Assembly (NCBI GenBank): GCA_947447375.1 | Contig: CANFJB010000008.1 | Span: 41,446-105,445 of the forward strand | Direction: 5' to 3' | Source of the DNA: Bacteroidota bacterium | GTDB taxonomy: Bacteria > Bacteroidota > Bacteroidia > Flavobacteriales > Flavobacteriaceae | Length of the DNA stretch: 64,000 nucleotides | Part shown: piece by piece, positions 28,846 to 38,047 of the stretch | How the letters are laid out: every line of letters starts with the position of its first letter | Numbering within the stretch: the stretch's first letter is position 1 | Position numbers and translations under genes: made by a program | Notes under the pieces: generated by a model | Seen by the model: only the letters and a program-made list of their open reading frames with translations | The model's database searches: none | Told to the model about the DNA's origin: nothing

Positions 28846-28893
28846 GTGTACGGTTTGGTGTACTGTTTTGTGTACTGTTTTGTGTACTGTTTT
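28846..28893. repeat. Four tandem 12-bp repeats next to the att site
   Basis: GTGTACGGTTTG followed by three copies of GTGTACTGTTTT, 65 bp inside the island border. Regular spacing suggests protein-binding arms, perhaps for a recombinase. The remaining bases up to 29270 show only a weak REP-like palindrome near 29174-29192. Confidence 0.7.
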
Positions 28894-29270
28894 TGAAAAA
28901 AATTCGAGTGCAATTTAAACTTTTTTTTATTTAAATTATTGTTTTTTCATAAAATATCAATTTTTATTTTATTATTGTGTTTATGTTACTTTACACCATG
29001 ACTTGTTATCAAAATTTGTAATGATTTAAACGTAACTTTTTCAAGTAATTTTTTGATATTGTGTTTGCCAATTTTTTATTGGTTAAAATGTATACGATTA
29101 ATTCAATTACTAACGTCATCCAAATCTGTTAGCTTTTGAAATAGAAAACTATTACGAAAACCAACTTCGTTCAAGTATGGATTTGCAATACTTACCCACA
29201 AAGACTAGAAATTGAGGTAAAAAAATGAAGTTAAGAATAAATGCTGTCACTAAAAATAATCTTACTCAAC

Positions 29271-29306
29271 TTATTTTGTAACAAATTTTTACTATTTTTG
29301 TTACAA
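29271..29306 (+). promoter_or_regulatory. Promoter with overlapping operator of AbiE module 1
   Basis: TTA (29271-29273), 19 bp, TATTTTTG (29293-29300). A perfect 10-bp inverted repeat TTGTAACAAA (29276-29285) / TTTGTTACAA (29297-29306) covers the spacer and the -7 box, so a bound repressor, probably the antitoxin, would block transcription. Confidence 0.7.
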
Positions 29307-29325
29307 ATTAAGCAATCCAATAAAG

Positions 29326-29919
29326 ATGCAAAGCACTGAAAAACAAATAAAAGACATTATTTTAAAAACAAAGCGAGGGACATTATTGTTTCCTGAAGAC
29401 TTCAATAAATATGGTTCTTCGGAAGCCGTACGTTTGGCGTTGCATCGGTTAGAAAAACAAGAGGTTGTAAAAAGAGTGGCACAAGGTATTTATGCAAGAC
29501 CAATAATCAGTAAATACGTTGGAGAAGTGTTGCCTTCAGCAGAAGTAGTAGCAAAAGGAATTGCCAAAAGAGATAGAATTAGAATAGTTCCAACAGGAGT
29601 CTATGCCTTAAACGCTTTAGGATTAAGTACGCAAATACCAATGAAATTAGTATTTCTAACGGATGGGGCACCTAGAGAAATAAAAATAGGAAAACGGTCT
29701 ATAAAATTCAAAAAAACAACCCCAAAAAATTTGTTAACAAAAGGAGAAATCAGTAGTTTGGTATTACAAGCATTAAGAGAAATAGGGATAGACAAAACAA
29801 CCGAAGCCGAAGAAAAAATAATAATCGAACTCCTTAAAAAAGAAAATCCAAATAATTTAGAACACGACATTCAATTGGCTCCAGTTTGGATAAAAATAAT
29901 AATGCAAAAAGCACTATAA
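29326..29919 (+). CDS. AbiEi-type antitoxin/regulator (DUF6088-like), module 1
   Basis: A 197-residue protein with an N-terminal winged-helix segment (about 1-65, GSSEAVRLALHRLEKQEVVK and RVAQGIYARP) followed by an AbiEi-like domain (VPTGVYALNALGLSTQIPMK, VFLTDGAPREIKIG). This is the usual layout of type IV antitoxins that repress their own operon and neutralise an AbiEii nucleotidyltransferase. The toxin gene starts directly after the stop codon. Its operon has an inverted-repeat operator over the promoter. Confidence 0.85.
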   Translation: MQSTEKQIKDIILKTKRGTLLFPEDFNKYGSSEAVRLALHRLEKQEVVKRVAQGIYARPIISKYVGEVLPSAEVVAKGIAKRDRIRIVPTGVYALNALGLSTQIPMKLVFLTDGAPREIKIGKRSIKFKKTTPKNLLTKGEISSLVLQALREIGIDKTTEAEEKIIIELLKKENPNNLEHDIQLAPVWIKIIMQKAL

Positions 29920-30963
29920 ATGGAAAAAATAAATTTTTATACGTTACCAAAAAACGAAAAAATTAACATCCTACAAAAAACAGGAGACACAATTGGATTG
30001 TTAGCTTTCGCAGTTGAAAAAGATTGGTGGGTAATGCAAACATTAAGTATCATATTTGAAATGGAAATTGGAGAATATCTAGTTTTCAAAGGGTGAACAT
30101 CATTAAGCAAAGCTTGGAATTTAATTGACAGATTCTCTGAAGACATTGATTTGGCTATCGACAGAGAGTTTTTTGGTTTCGAAGGAGAATTATCAAAACA
30201 AGAAATCAGTTCACTCCGCAAAAAAGCGAATAAATACCTGACTGAAATTTTCTATCCTCAATTGATAAATAAATTTAGAGAAAAAGGATTTAACGATATA
30301 AAGTGGGAAATTGTTGCAACAGTGAACAGTGATCAAGACCCTGCAATTATTAATTTGAATTACAATAATGTAGTAGAAGTTCCAGGATACATTCAACCGA
30401 GAATCCAAATCGAAATTGGTTGTCGTTCCTTACGCGAACCCTACACAGTTCAGTCTTTCACATCATTAATAGATACAGAATATCCTGAATCAGATTTTTC
30501 ACAACTACCTTTAAACGTTCCTTCGGTAAATCCAGAACGTACTTTTTTAGAAAAGATATTCTTGCTACACGAAGAATTTCAGAAACCAAAAACTAAAATA
30601 AGGATAGATAGATTAAGCAGGCATTTATATGACATTTACCAATTATCTAAAACAAAATTTGGAGAAATTGCTTTAAATGACAACGAACTTTATGAAACCA
30701 TTGTAAAACACAGGTATCGATTTACTCGAGTTGGAGGCGTAGACTATAATTTACATCAGCCACAAACTTTAAATCCATTACCTATTCCAGAAAAAATGGA
30801 AGACTGGAAAACCGATTATAAAACGATGCAAGAACAAATGATTTATATTGATTCACCATCTTTTGAAGAAATAATCGATGAGCTAACAAAATTAAAAAAT
30901 AGAATCAATACTTCCAAATGGAAAATGGAAAGTCAATTTCCTGCACCAAAAAACAATCAGTAA
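29920..30963 (+). pseudogene. AbiEii-type nucleotidyltransferase toxin, module 1, interrupted by TGA
   Basis: One continuous frame of 347 codons broken by a single TGA at 30094-30096. Reading across it gives YLVFKG-stop-TSLSKAWNLI and then FSEDIDLAID. In the family this block is FKGGTSLSK...SxDIDLA, so TGA stands where Gly (GGA) is expected; a single G-to-T change explains it. The rest is intact through the C-terminus, suggesting a recent mutation or a sequencing error. Truncation removes the nucleotidyltransferase catalytic Asp residues, so the toxin is dead unless read through. The start ATG abuts the antitoxin stop. Confidence 0.85.
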
Positions 30964-31115
30964 ATTGTAGAAATAATTAACATAATTGTTCATCAAAAAG
31001 CTATTGTTGGTGCTTCGGCATTTTCATAATCCAATATTGAATAACATAAAATCCCAAGATATTAATGGGTATGTTCATTTTACGAATTTTTTTAATAGCA
31101 CAATAATACCACAAA

Positions 31116-31152
31116 TCGCATAACTAAACTAAATTGTTTAGTTGATATGCGA
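31116..31152. repeat. Interrupted inverted repeat in a 530-bp gene-free stretch
   Basis: TCGCAT-AACTAAAC, 6-base loop, GTTTAGTT, 3 bases, ATGCGA. It is the only clear structure between 30964 and 31496; that stretch otherwise shows no convincing gene, only a short possible remnant (MENYIPTHHQEIFYSSSDKN from about 31271). Confidence 0.5.
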
Positions 31153-31496
31153 GTACTAAACCAAGGCAATTATTTCCAAACCGAATTTTTCTTTATAATG
31201 GAAAAAAAAGCCCAATAATTATCTTTTAGTGGAAAATAAAGTATAGTTTTCCTTACCTAAAGTAGTATTAATGGAAAATTATATCCCAACGCACCATCAA
31301 GAAATTTTTTATTCTTCAAGTGATAAAAATGTAGAAATCAATCTGCTTCAATGAAGCTAAATAAAAGACAATTGCTCAATAAGACTTGGTTAATAAATAG
31401 TCTTAAAACTTACGGGCAAAAAACTACTGCAGCAAACCCATATTAATAATTAGGTAATTTTAAAATGCTCAAGCATAGGCCGACAAAACAATTTAA

Positions 31497-31718
31497 TCAT
31501 GACGCCAGCGATTTATTTTTTTTTGAAGTAAACACATTTTTTAGTAGATAATCTATCGCGTCTTTTTTAGTGAATCGAACTTCATTTTTATTTTTCCTAA
31601 ATGCTATTTTGAGTTCATTCTCCTTTTTAGAATTGTATTCATTTACTAATTGGACATGACGTTGCTTTTCCACTTCTGGAAGAGCAAGAAAAACGTCATA
31701 TACCGTATTAGCATTCAT
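31497..31718 (-). CDS. Small hypothetical island protein
   Basis: A 73-residue charged protein with predicted helices (MNANTVYDVFLALPEVEKQR, KKDAIDYLLKNVF) and a Lys-rich C-terminus. The opening resembles short proteins found beside mobilisation and replication genes of Bacteroidota elements, but I cannot name a family. Same strand as the downstream replication genes and 225 bp away from them. Confidence 0.5.
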   Translation of the reverse strand: MNANTVYDVFLALPEVEKQRHVQLVNEYNSKKENELKIAFRKNKNEVRFTKKDAIDYLLKNVFTSKKNKSLAS

Positions 31719-31869
31719 ATTTTAAATTTATTTTTTTTTAACTATAGTTAATTTTTGAGTTAAAACATTTATACATGCCAGTAAAAGCTGCAGTATTGAT
31801 TAAGTGACATTATAGTTAGTTCTTTCAGCCGCACATTTTGGTTTTAAAAAATCTAATTGGCTACGAATC

Positions 31870-31917
31870 TTAAAAAATGATGCGATGTAATGGAAGAAAT
31901 ATCGCATCATTTTTAGA
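31870..31917 (-). terminator. Terminator after the primase operon
   Basis: 13-bp stem (31874-31886 pairs with 31901-31913, AAAATGATGCGAT) with a 14-base loop; on the minus strand it ends with a T-run, 26 bp after the stop at 31943. Confidence 0.8.
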
Positions 31918-31942
31918 ATCGTAAAATGTCATTATTTACTGT

Positions 31943-32311
31943 CTAATCAGAATTTCTTGAATACCCCAACCTTCTATGCAGTTTTTGAATTAAATCATTT
32001 AATTCCATTATTGTTTTATCTTGTTTCAAAACTTTTTCATTTTTTATCTCTAAATATAATTTATTGAGTTCTATTGTTGAAGAAAGGCTTTTTATTATTT
32101 TATCTTTTTCAGCGTTTTCTTCTTGTAATTGTTTTACTTCTGTTATTTTATTAACATCCTCGTAGGCGTTAAGCGACATATCTAGTGTGCCACAAATCCA
32201 TTCAGAAAGGGATAATTTAAGTCTTTCTGCTTCTTGCATGAATTTTGCTTTTTGGCTAGCAGTTACTTTGGCTGTAACTCCATAAACTCTGTTTTCATCA
32301 TTTTTTTCCAT
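31943..32311 (-). CDS. MobC/ribbon-helix-helix-like mobilisation protein with coiled coil
   Basis: A 122-residue protein. Residues 10-50 (VTAKVTASQKAKFMQEAERL, SLSEWICGTLDMSL) read like a ribbon-helix-helix DNA-binding domain as in MobC relaxosome proteins; residues 55-115 form a coiled coil rich in Leu, Lys and Glu. It overlaps the end of the primase gene by 14 bp, so the two are coupled. No relaxase is visible in the window, so a role in replication control is an alternative. Confidence 0.6.
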   Translation of the reverse strand: MEKNDENRVYGVTAKVTASQKAKFMQEAERLKLSLSEWICGTLDMSLNAYEDVNKITEVKQLQEENAEKDKIIKSLSSTIELNKLYLEIKNEKVLKQDKTIMELNDLIQKLHRRLGYSRNSD

Positions 32312-33956
32312 TTTTTTCCATTTTTATTAAATTAATTTTATGTTTATTTCCATTACATTTTTCATTTCGAAAGATTTGCTTGTTTCCAAGTTTTATTCCG
32401 TCGATTCTTTCCTTAAAAGTAGATTTGTTTAGCGGCCTGTCTCCATTTTCTGAAATCCATCTTTGGTATTTTTGGTATAGTTCGTTAAAAATTATCCCCT
32501 TTTCAATATTATTGACCACTTCAAAACCTTCATTAGATAAAAACTCAAGCACATGATTGCTCTTTGTTTTGAATCGTTCTAGAGCTTCATTATTCGCTTT
32601 ACACTCAGTTAAGTGTTTGTTTTTAAGTAACCTTTCCAGTCCGACCAAAATCCAATTAAAAACCCCGGGTAATTCATTTTCAATTATTTTAACCGGTAGC
32701 TGTCTGTCTTTTTTATCTTCTTCAATTGTTACATCAAATTCAATTATCTCGAATCTCCTATAAAATCCATGGACATTTTCTGGAGTGGTTGGAAGCACAT
32801 TCACATTGAAAATAAATTTTGTATTATTCACAAATTCAATTGGTCTGCCTGCAGGGTGACGCCCAGTAACTCGTTCTCCAGATACTAATTGCTTGAATAC
32901 TCCCGTATTGTCAAAAGCTCCTTTAGTATCGCTACAGTAATTTAGAAGTTTGTCTTGCAGATTTACAAGGTAGTATTCCCCCTTAGACTTGTCTGTTAAT
33001 TGCGGTATAGAATAAGAAGCGATATTTTCTTTTCCCAAAATCGCATTAATCACTCGATACAATACTGATTTCCCATTACTACCTTCTCCATACAATAGAA
33101 GGCATTTCTCTAGGTTACAAATGTCGTTTGGAGTAAAAATATAACCTAAAAACTCTTGTAAGACCATTCTCTTCTCTTCATCTGGTAGGCAATAGTTTAA
33201 ATACGAATCGAAAATAGGACAAGTCGCCTCTGGTAAATATTCAAAAGGCAACACATAATGCAAATTATCATTTTTGTTATGTGGGTTGAGTTTTCCAACT
33301 CCTTTACGGAATTCGAAAGTCCCATTCTGTAAATTAATACTGGTGAGGTTGTTGTCAGTTGTACTTTGGACAAAATTGTTATGAGTAAATTGTTTAATTA
33401 AATCGGTGCCAAAGGTGTGGTGTTTGTACAAAAGTCCAGTTAAACCCATTTTCTCGGCGACATTACTTAAAAAGCTGGTGAATCTTTCATGAGTTATTTG
33501 TTGCCAGTATTTGCCGTTGTATATGAAGATTACTTTGTTGTAAACTTTCAAGTCCAATTTTTTTTCAAGAACTAATTTCTTAAAAATGTTAATGACAAGC
33601 ACCGAATATTCTTGCTTTTTTAACTTCGGAAAGGATGTTCCATTGAGGAGTTTTTCATACTTAATATAGTCTTTACTTTCTTCATCAATTGGGTTTCCTT
33701 CTTTATCTAGTACTTTCTTTTTTAGCTTGTTGATTTCATTTTTCCATTGGACCAATTTTGGCTCTTTCTCCAGAGAAAAGTCCACAACTTCAACAGCATC
33801 TAAAAGAAATGCTAAACTTTTTTCTTGAAGTTCTATCTCAGAATCACAGAGATGGTCAGCGTGGTCCTTAACAAGATTCGATTTGGAGACAGTTTTTGAA
33901 GATTTATCTTGTTTTAATCCATTAACAACAAGACTAGGAGTTTTTTTCTTTCTCAT
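32298..33956 (-). CDS. Phage/plasmid primase-helicase, P4/D5 family
   Basis: A 552-residue replication protein of the COG3378 type. After a charged N-terminus, a D5_N-like region (about 120-240) is followed by a superfamily 3 helicase: Walker A LLYGEGSNGKSVLYRVI (about residues 283-300), Walker B-like LVNLQDKLLNYCSD, and sensor NNTKFIFNVNVLP. The C-terminal winged-helix-like part ends near NKHKINL. It would replicate or support an extrachromosomal form of the element. Cotranscribed with the RHH-like gene that overlaps its 3' end. Confidence 0.88.
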   Translation of the reverse strand: MRKKKTPSLVVNGLKQDKSSKTVSKSNLVKDHADHLCDSEIELQEKSLAFLLDAVEVVDFSLEKEPKLVQWKNEINKLKKKVLDKEGNPIDEESKDYIKYEKLLNGTSFPKLKKQEYSVLVINIFKKLVLEKKLDLKVYNKVIFIYNGKYWQQITHERFTSFLSNVAEKMGLTGLLYKHHTFGTDLIKQFTHNNFVQSTTDNNLTSINLQNGTFEFRKGVGKLNPHNKNDNLHYVLPFEYLPEATCPIFDSYLNYCLPDEEKRMVLQEFLGYIFTPNDICNLEKCLLLYGEGSNGKSVLYRVINAILGKENIASYSIPQLTDKSKGEYYLVNLQDKLLNYCSDTKGAFDNTGVFKQLVSGERVTGRHPAGRPIEFVNNTKFIFNVNVLPTTPENVHGFYRRFEIIEFDVTIEEDKKDRQLPVKIIENELPGVFNWILVGLERLLKNKHLTECKANNEALERFKTKSNHVLEFLSNEGFEVVNNIEKGIIFNELYQKYQRWISENGDRPLNKSTFKERIDGIKLGNKQIFRNEKCNGNKHKINLIKMEKNGKK

Positions 33957-34189
33957 AGTCTAGGTTTTATAAATTTTTTTAATAAGAGATTACTATTAGA
34001 CCCATTTTTAATTTGGGGTTGCTCTAATAGTTTCTTTTTTCTAGAAGTCTCTTTTTTAGGAAGTAAAAAGACAAAATAAGGTATTGGTAATAATTCGCAC
34101 ATAATTGATTATTTAATTGCTGCGAATTAACGGAAAACTATTTAGGGATATTTTTCAGATACGTATCTCTAAATGTCTGAAAAATATTT

Positions 34190-35353
34190 TCAATAATTGT
34201 TTTCGAGGTATTTAATAATTTCAGTATTATGGTTTGATAATTTTATAACAACTTCTTTCCAATCATTTCCAAAATCCCGAATCAAATTTTTATTGTTATT
34301 AATATCTATGTTGATAAAACTATTATAAAAGCTAAGACCAGTGCTATTACATTTTTTTGAACCAATTAGTAAAATCTTCGATTTAATAAAAGTTCCTTCA
34401 TCTCCCATTGGTGGTTCCTCTCCTGTAACTTTTAATTCAAACCAATATAACAACGCATACCATTTCTCTGGATATTTTTCTGCTTTTGGGAGTTGAAATG
34501 ATTTAATAAAATCTAATTTACCAATTACAGCAGCTAAAATATTCAGGTCCTTTGTTAAAAGTCCTCCCATAAAATCGGAAGTTGTTTTTTGAAAAGGTTC
34601 TTTTGATAACCTATCTATAATTGCCGCCTCAAACTCCTTTTTTAATACAGCTCTTGGTTTAGGACTTCCTTTAATTGTATTTAAAAATAAAGCATTCATT
34701 TCTTCAAATGATTTAGCTCTTAATTCTCCAAATAATTTTCTTTCATCCTGGGTAATTTCTTTCCAATAGTTATGTTGGTTAAAGACATAATCAAACCATA
34801 TCCGATAGTTTGCAATAGTTTTTTCTTCTTTACTTTCTTCAATTAATTTCACAACAGCTTTTTTCTTAGTTTCTCTGCTTATTTCTTTTTGAGAAAAAAT
34901 AAAATCTAGGTAATTGTCAATGTCTAAATTTTTAATTTCTGAGGTAATTATGAAGTTTTGATTATTAATTTCAACAATACAATTCTTAATAAGGTTAATT
35001 TGGCTTAACCATAACTCCTCTTTGTATTTTCCATTTGTGATGGTTGTTAAGTTAATATTGAAATGGTCTTTTGATAAGTTATTAGCTAACTCTAATTCTT
35101 TTTCAAACGGTTTTTTATTTGATTTCTGTAATTCTATAGTTTGATATAACTGATATCTTTTTTTTAAAAATTGAGATTCAATTCTGTTTTCTAGTAGAGA
35201 GACCGTTTCATTACAATTTTCAAAGAATTCTACCTCTGAAACAAAGTTTTTCATTTCTGCTTCTTTTTGTTTTCGTACTAGATAACTTTTAAATCCTGCT
35301 TCTTTTTTTAAAATGCCAAATAGTAAAATATCTAAATATTGTATTTCTTTCAT
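34190..35353 (-). CDS. Hypothetical island protein
   Basis: A 387-residue soluble protein, rich in Lys, Glu and Leu, mostly helical by composition, no signal peptide and no motif I recognise. It ends IKYLENNY. It lies on the same strand upstream of the primase gene (234 bp away) and downstream of the sensor kinase, so it probably belongs to the replication/maintenance part of the element. Confidence 0.65.
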   Translation of the reverse strand: MKEIQYLDILLFGILKKEAGFKSYLVRKQKEAEMKNFVSEVEFFENCNETVSLLENRIESQFLKKRYQLYQTIELQKSNKKPFEKELELANNLSKDHFNINLTTITNGKYKEELWLSQINLIKNCIVEINNQNFIITSEIKNLDIDNYLDFIFSQKEISRETKKKAVVKLIEESKEEKTIANYRIWFDYVFNQHNYWKEITQDERKLFGELRAKSFEEMNALFLNTIKGSPKPRAVLKKEFEAAIIDRLSKEPFQKTTSDFMGGLLTKDLNILAAVIGKLDFIKSFQLPKAEKYPEKWYALLYWFELKVTGEEPPMGDEGTFIKSKILLIGSKKCNSTGLSFYNSFINIDINNNKNLIRDFGNDWKEVVIKLSNHNTEIIKYLENNY

Positions 35354-35482
35354 AAATGGTTTAGTTAAAAAAGTTAAAAATGTTATTTTTTTTAATACGT
35401 AATCAATTTTTCAAATTTAATCAAAAATTATATAGCCAAATAAAACGATAAAGGACTTTTAATACTGAATAACAGCCATTTC

Positions 35483-37513
35483 TTAAATCTTAAAAGCAAC
35501 TTCAATTTTTGTTCCCTTTCCCAAATCACTTGTAAGAAACAATTTAGAACTTAATGTTTTAGCTCTATCGTTCATGTTTTTTAAACCAATACCTGTAATA
35601 TCTTTTTTGGTGATGTCAAATCCAACGCCATTATCTTCAATGGTAAGATGTAATTCTTTATTGCTAAAATTAATTATTTCAATGCGACATTCTTTGGCAT
35701 TGGCATGTTTAATAACATTTTGTATAGCTTCTTGAACTATTCTATAAATAGTAATCTTTACCAATCCGGTAATATTTTCCCAAGCTAAAGTGGAATCAAT
35801 TTCAATCGAAAAGTGGGTAACCTTCAATTCATTTTGTTCATTAATTAAATTATTCAATAAGCTATTGAAATTAAAAGCCCCATTAAAAATATCAGAGTGC
35901 AAGTCATGCGAAATATCTCTAATTTCTTTTTCAATTTCTTGAAGTAGATCAACATAGGTAAGCCGTTTTGCTTTGACTTCATCTGTATCACTTTCATTCA
36001 AAATCCCCAATTGCAACCTAGTGCCATATAGTTTATTCAAAACGCCATCGTGCAGTTCTCTTGAAATCCTATTTTGTTCAGACACTTTTGCCAAGTTCAT
36101 TTTAATTTGATTCTCTTTTAAGAGTTTAAAAACTTCTTCTTCAGCTTCTTGTTGTTTCAAAAGCATCGCAATTTCTAACTTTTTAGATTTTATGTAGCGA
36201 TAAATGATAATCGCTATTAATAAAAGGCACAATAAAGTAGCACCAGTAATAATAGTCGTGATTTTAATATTCAATATTTTATTTTCCTCTTCAACTACGG
36301 AAGTTTCATATTCTATTCGTGCAAATTTATTTCTATTATTTCGTTGCGCTTTAACAAGGCTATCATTCAAAATAATATACCTTTTATCATACTTCGGTGC
36401 ATTTCTATAATCAATGACTGACAGTAATTTCAATGAACTTTTAATATCATCACTCGATTTTTGTTTTTCGGCTAACAGTAAAGACTTTTTTAAATAGTTT
36501 ATGGATCTAGTGGTGTCTTTTACTACTGCGTAATATTCACCTAGATTAGAATATTTATAAATAACACTTGATTGGTTTCCTTTATTTATAGAAATTTTTA
36601 ATGCCTCTTTAAACAAGGCTTCTACACCTTCCAATTGGCCACTTTTCATTTTGGAGTAACCTAAATTTCCAATAGTCGTTGAATATAAATTTTGCCATTC
36701 TTTTTTTAATTCTGGAGTCAATATAGATTGCAAAACATTTATTGAAGCATTATACTGAGCTTTTTTCGAATAAACAGTCGCTATATTAATTTCAGAGGTT
36801 ATTTTATAATTATTAATTTTTGTTATATCAGTGTCGTTTTTCAACAAATCGGGTAGGATTCTTTTTGCTAAAAGATAGTATTTTAAAGCCGAATCATATT
36901 CTTCAAGCTTTTCAAAGTTTGAACCTAATAAAGTGTAGGAGGTATAAAGTAATTCGGTATCATTACTCTTTTTTAATAATTGCAAAGCGTCCGATACCAT
37001 AATTTCGCTCTCTAAATAATTGCCTTCGTAATAAAGCATATAGGCTTTATTAAAAATCATTTTTGCAACTTTTTCATAATTGCCTATAAGGCGATACAGT
37101 TTTTCTGCTTTTTGATAATAGTAATAGGCACTGTCTCTTTTACTTGTTTCGTAGCAATCACCCATATAATAATAGCTTTTAGCAATACTCAAAGTATCTT
37201 TTGCTTTAGTAGACATATCGAGGAGATTTTTACATACATTAAATGATTTTTTAGAGGCTTTTAAATAATAATATTCAGTAGATAAATTGAATAAAAAATT
37301 TCTGTTTAATGAGTCGTTTTTTAATAAATTGGAAGAGGTATATACAGAATCTAAATAGCCCAATTTGTTTCTTGAATCCATTTTTTCATATTTTTTACTT
37401 TCAAATAAAGAATAATTACCAATAACTCCCTGATTCTTTTTACAAGATAGAAGTACAATTGATAGTATTGCAAGCATAAAATATATCGTTTCTCTCAAAA
37501 TGTTTTTTTTCAA
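35483..37513 (-). CDS. Sensor histidine kinase with N-terminal TPR domain (NarX/DesK type)
   Basis: A lipoprotein-like signal (KKNILRETIYFMLAILSIVLLSC) leads into about seven TPR-like repeats (residues 50-400), one membrane helix (IITGATLLCLLLIAIIIYRY), a coiled coil, a HisKA_3 dimerisation domain with the phospho-His in NRISRELHDGVLNKLYG, and a HATPase_c domain with LTIEDNGVGFDI and GIGLKNMNDRAK. Such kinases pair with NarL-type regulators; one is encoded at 38871. Start is uncertain: an ATG at 37543 lies in the loop of a terminator, so I prefer TTG 37513; ATG 37477 is another option. Confidence 0.85.
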   Translation of the reverse strand: MKKNILRETIYFMLAILSIVLLSCKKNQGVIGNYSLFESKKYEKMDSRNKLGYLDSVYTSSNLLKNDSLNRNFLFNLSTEYYYLKASKKSFNVCKNLLDMSTKAKDTLSIAKSYYYMGDCYETSKRDSAYYYYQKAEKLYRLIGNYEKVAKMIFNKAYMLYYEGNYLESEIMVSDALQLLKKSNDTELLYTSYTLLGSNFEKLEEYDSALKYYLLAKRILPDLLKNDTDITKINNYKITSEINIATVYSKKAQYNASINVLQSILTPELKKEWQNLYSTTIGNLGYSKMKSGQLEGVEALFKEALKISINKGNQSSVIYKYSNLGEYYAVVKDTTRSINYLKKSLLLAEKQKSSDDIKSSLKLLSVIDYRNAPKYDKRYIILNDSLVKAQRNNRNKFARIEYETSVVEEENKILNIKITTIITGATLLCLLLIAIIIYRYIKSKKLEIAMLLKQQEAEEEVFKLLKENQIKMNLAKVSEQNRISRELHDGVLNKLYGTRLQLGILNESDTDEVKAKRLTYVDLLQEIEKEIRDISHDLHSDIFNGAFNFNSLLNNLINEQNELKVTHFSIEIDSTLAWENITGLVKITIYRIVQEAIQNVIKHANAKECRIEIINFSNKELHLTIEDNGVGFDITKKDITGIGLKNMNDRAKTLSSKLFLTSDLGKGTKIEVAFKI

Positions 37514-37520
37514 AAATAAG

Positions 37521-37549
37521 CAAAAAAAAGACCATGTAAGCATGGTCTT
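37521..37549 (-). terminator. Terminator between the small lipoprotein and kinase genes
   Basis: On the minus strand AAGACCATG-CTTA-CATGGTCTT followed by T8. It separates the kinase gene from the upstream lipoprotein gene and shows that the ATG at 37543 is unlikely to be used. Confidence 0.8.
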
Positions 37550-37572
37550 ATAAATAGCAATATAATTTGTTA

Positions 37573-37782
37573 TTATCTAGGCTTTGGCACTACTGGTTCC
37601 TCTGAAGGAACCGTAATAGTTGTCGCATCCGTTGTAGCGGTAGCATCCATGGTAGTTGAAGAAGTGCTAGTTGTTGCGGTCGCTCCTTGAGTATAATTTA
37701 AAATTTCTTCTGCCGTACAAGAATTCAATGACACGCAAAATAAAGACAATAAAAGTAACTTTGGTAAAAATTTGGTTTTCAT
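37573..37782 (-). CDS. Small Thr-rich lipoprotein
   Basis: A 69-residue protein with a signal peptide and lipobox (MKTKFLPKLLLLSLFCVSLNSC; Cys near 22) and a short mature tail of Thr, Ala and Ser repeats ending PSEEPVVPKPR. No fold is likely. It lies between the LytTR regulator and the sensor kinase genes on the same strand and could be a surface peptide or a sensor ligand; that is speculation. Confidence 0.65.
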   Translation of the reverse strand: MKTKFLPKLLLLSLFCVSLNSCTAEEILNYTQGATATTSTSSTTMDATATTDATTITVPSEEPVVPKPR

Positions 37783-38047
37783 AAAAAATCATTTAAAATT
37801 TGAAAATAGTTTTCTAATCATGCCTTCTGGGCACAACGATTCAATAGATTTTCTGAAAAGAAGGGAAGTCTTTTGCAGTAGTGTTTTAAGGTCTTTCCCT
37901 ACCTTAAAACAACCCGTATTCCTAGCTTTGGAATACTCAAATTTAGAAATAGAGTAATACTTTCAACTACATTTTTAAGGTGCATTAGTAACTCACCTAC
38001 CTGCAGAAGTAACCGGTAAGTTTTTAATAGTAAATACAATTCCGTTT

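Noticed and set aside
28725..28913. 62-aa reading frame with QYTK repeats on the minus strand
   Set aside because: It is produced by the four 12-bp DNA repeats and runs across the tRNA fragment and the terminator; no sign of a real protein.
31271..31445. Remnant of a RhuM-like or other gene after AbiE module 1
   Set aside because: Only about 27 codons look protein-like, followed by stops in all frames; too weak to call as a pseudogene.
37514..37543. ATG 37543 as start of the sensor kinase
   Set aside because: It lies within the loop and stem of a terminator hairpin, and the following 10 residues do not improve the signal peptide.
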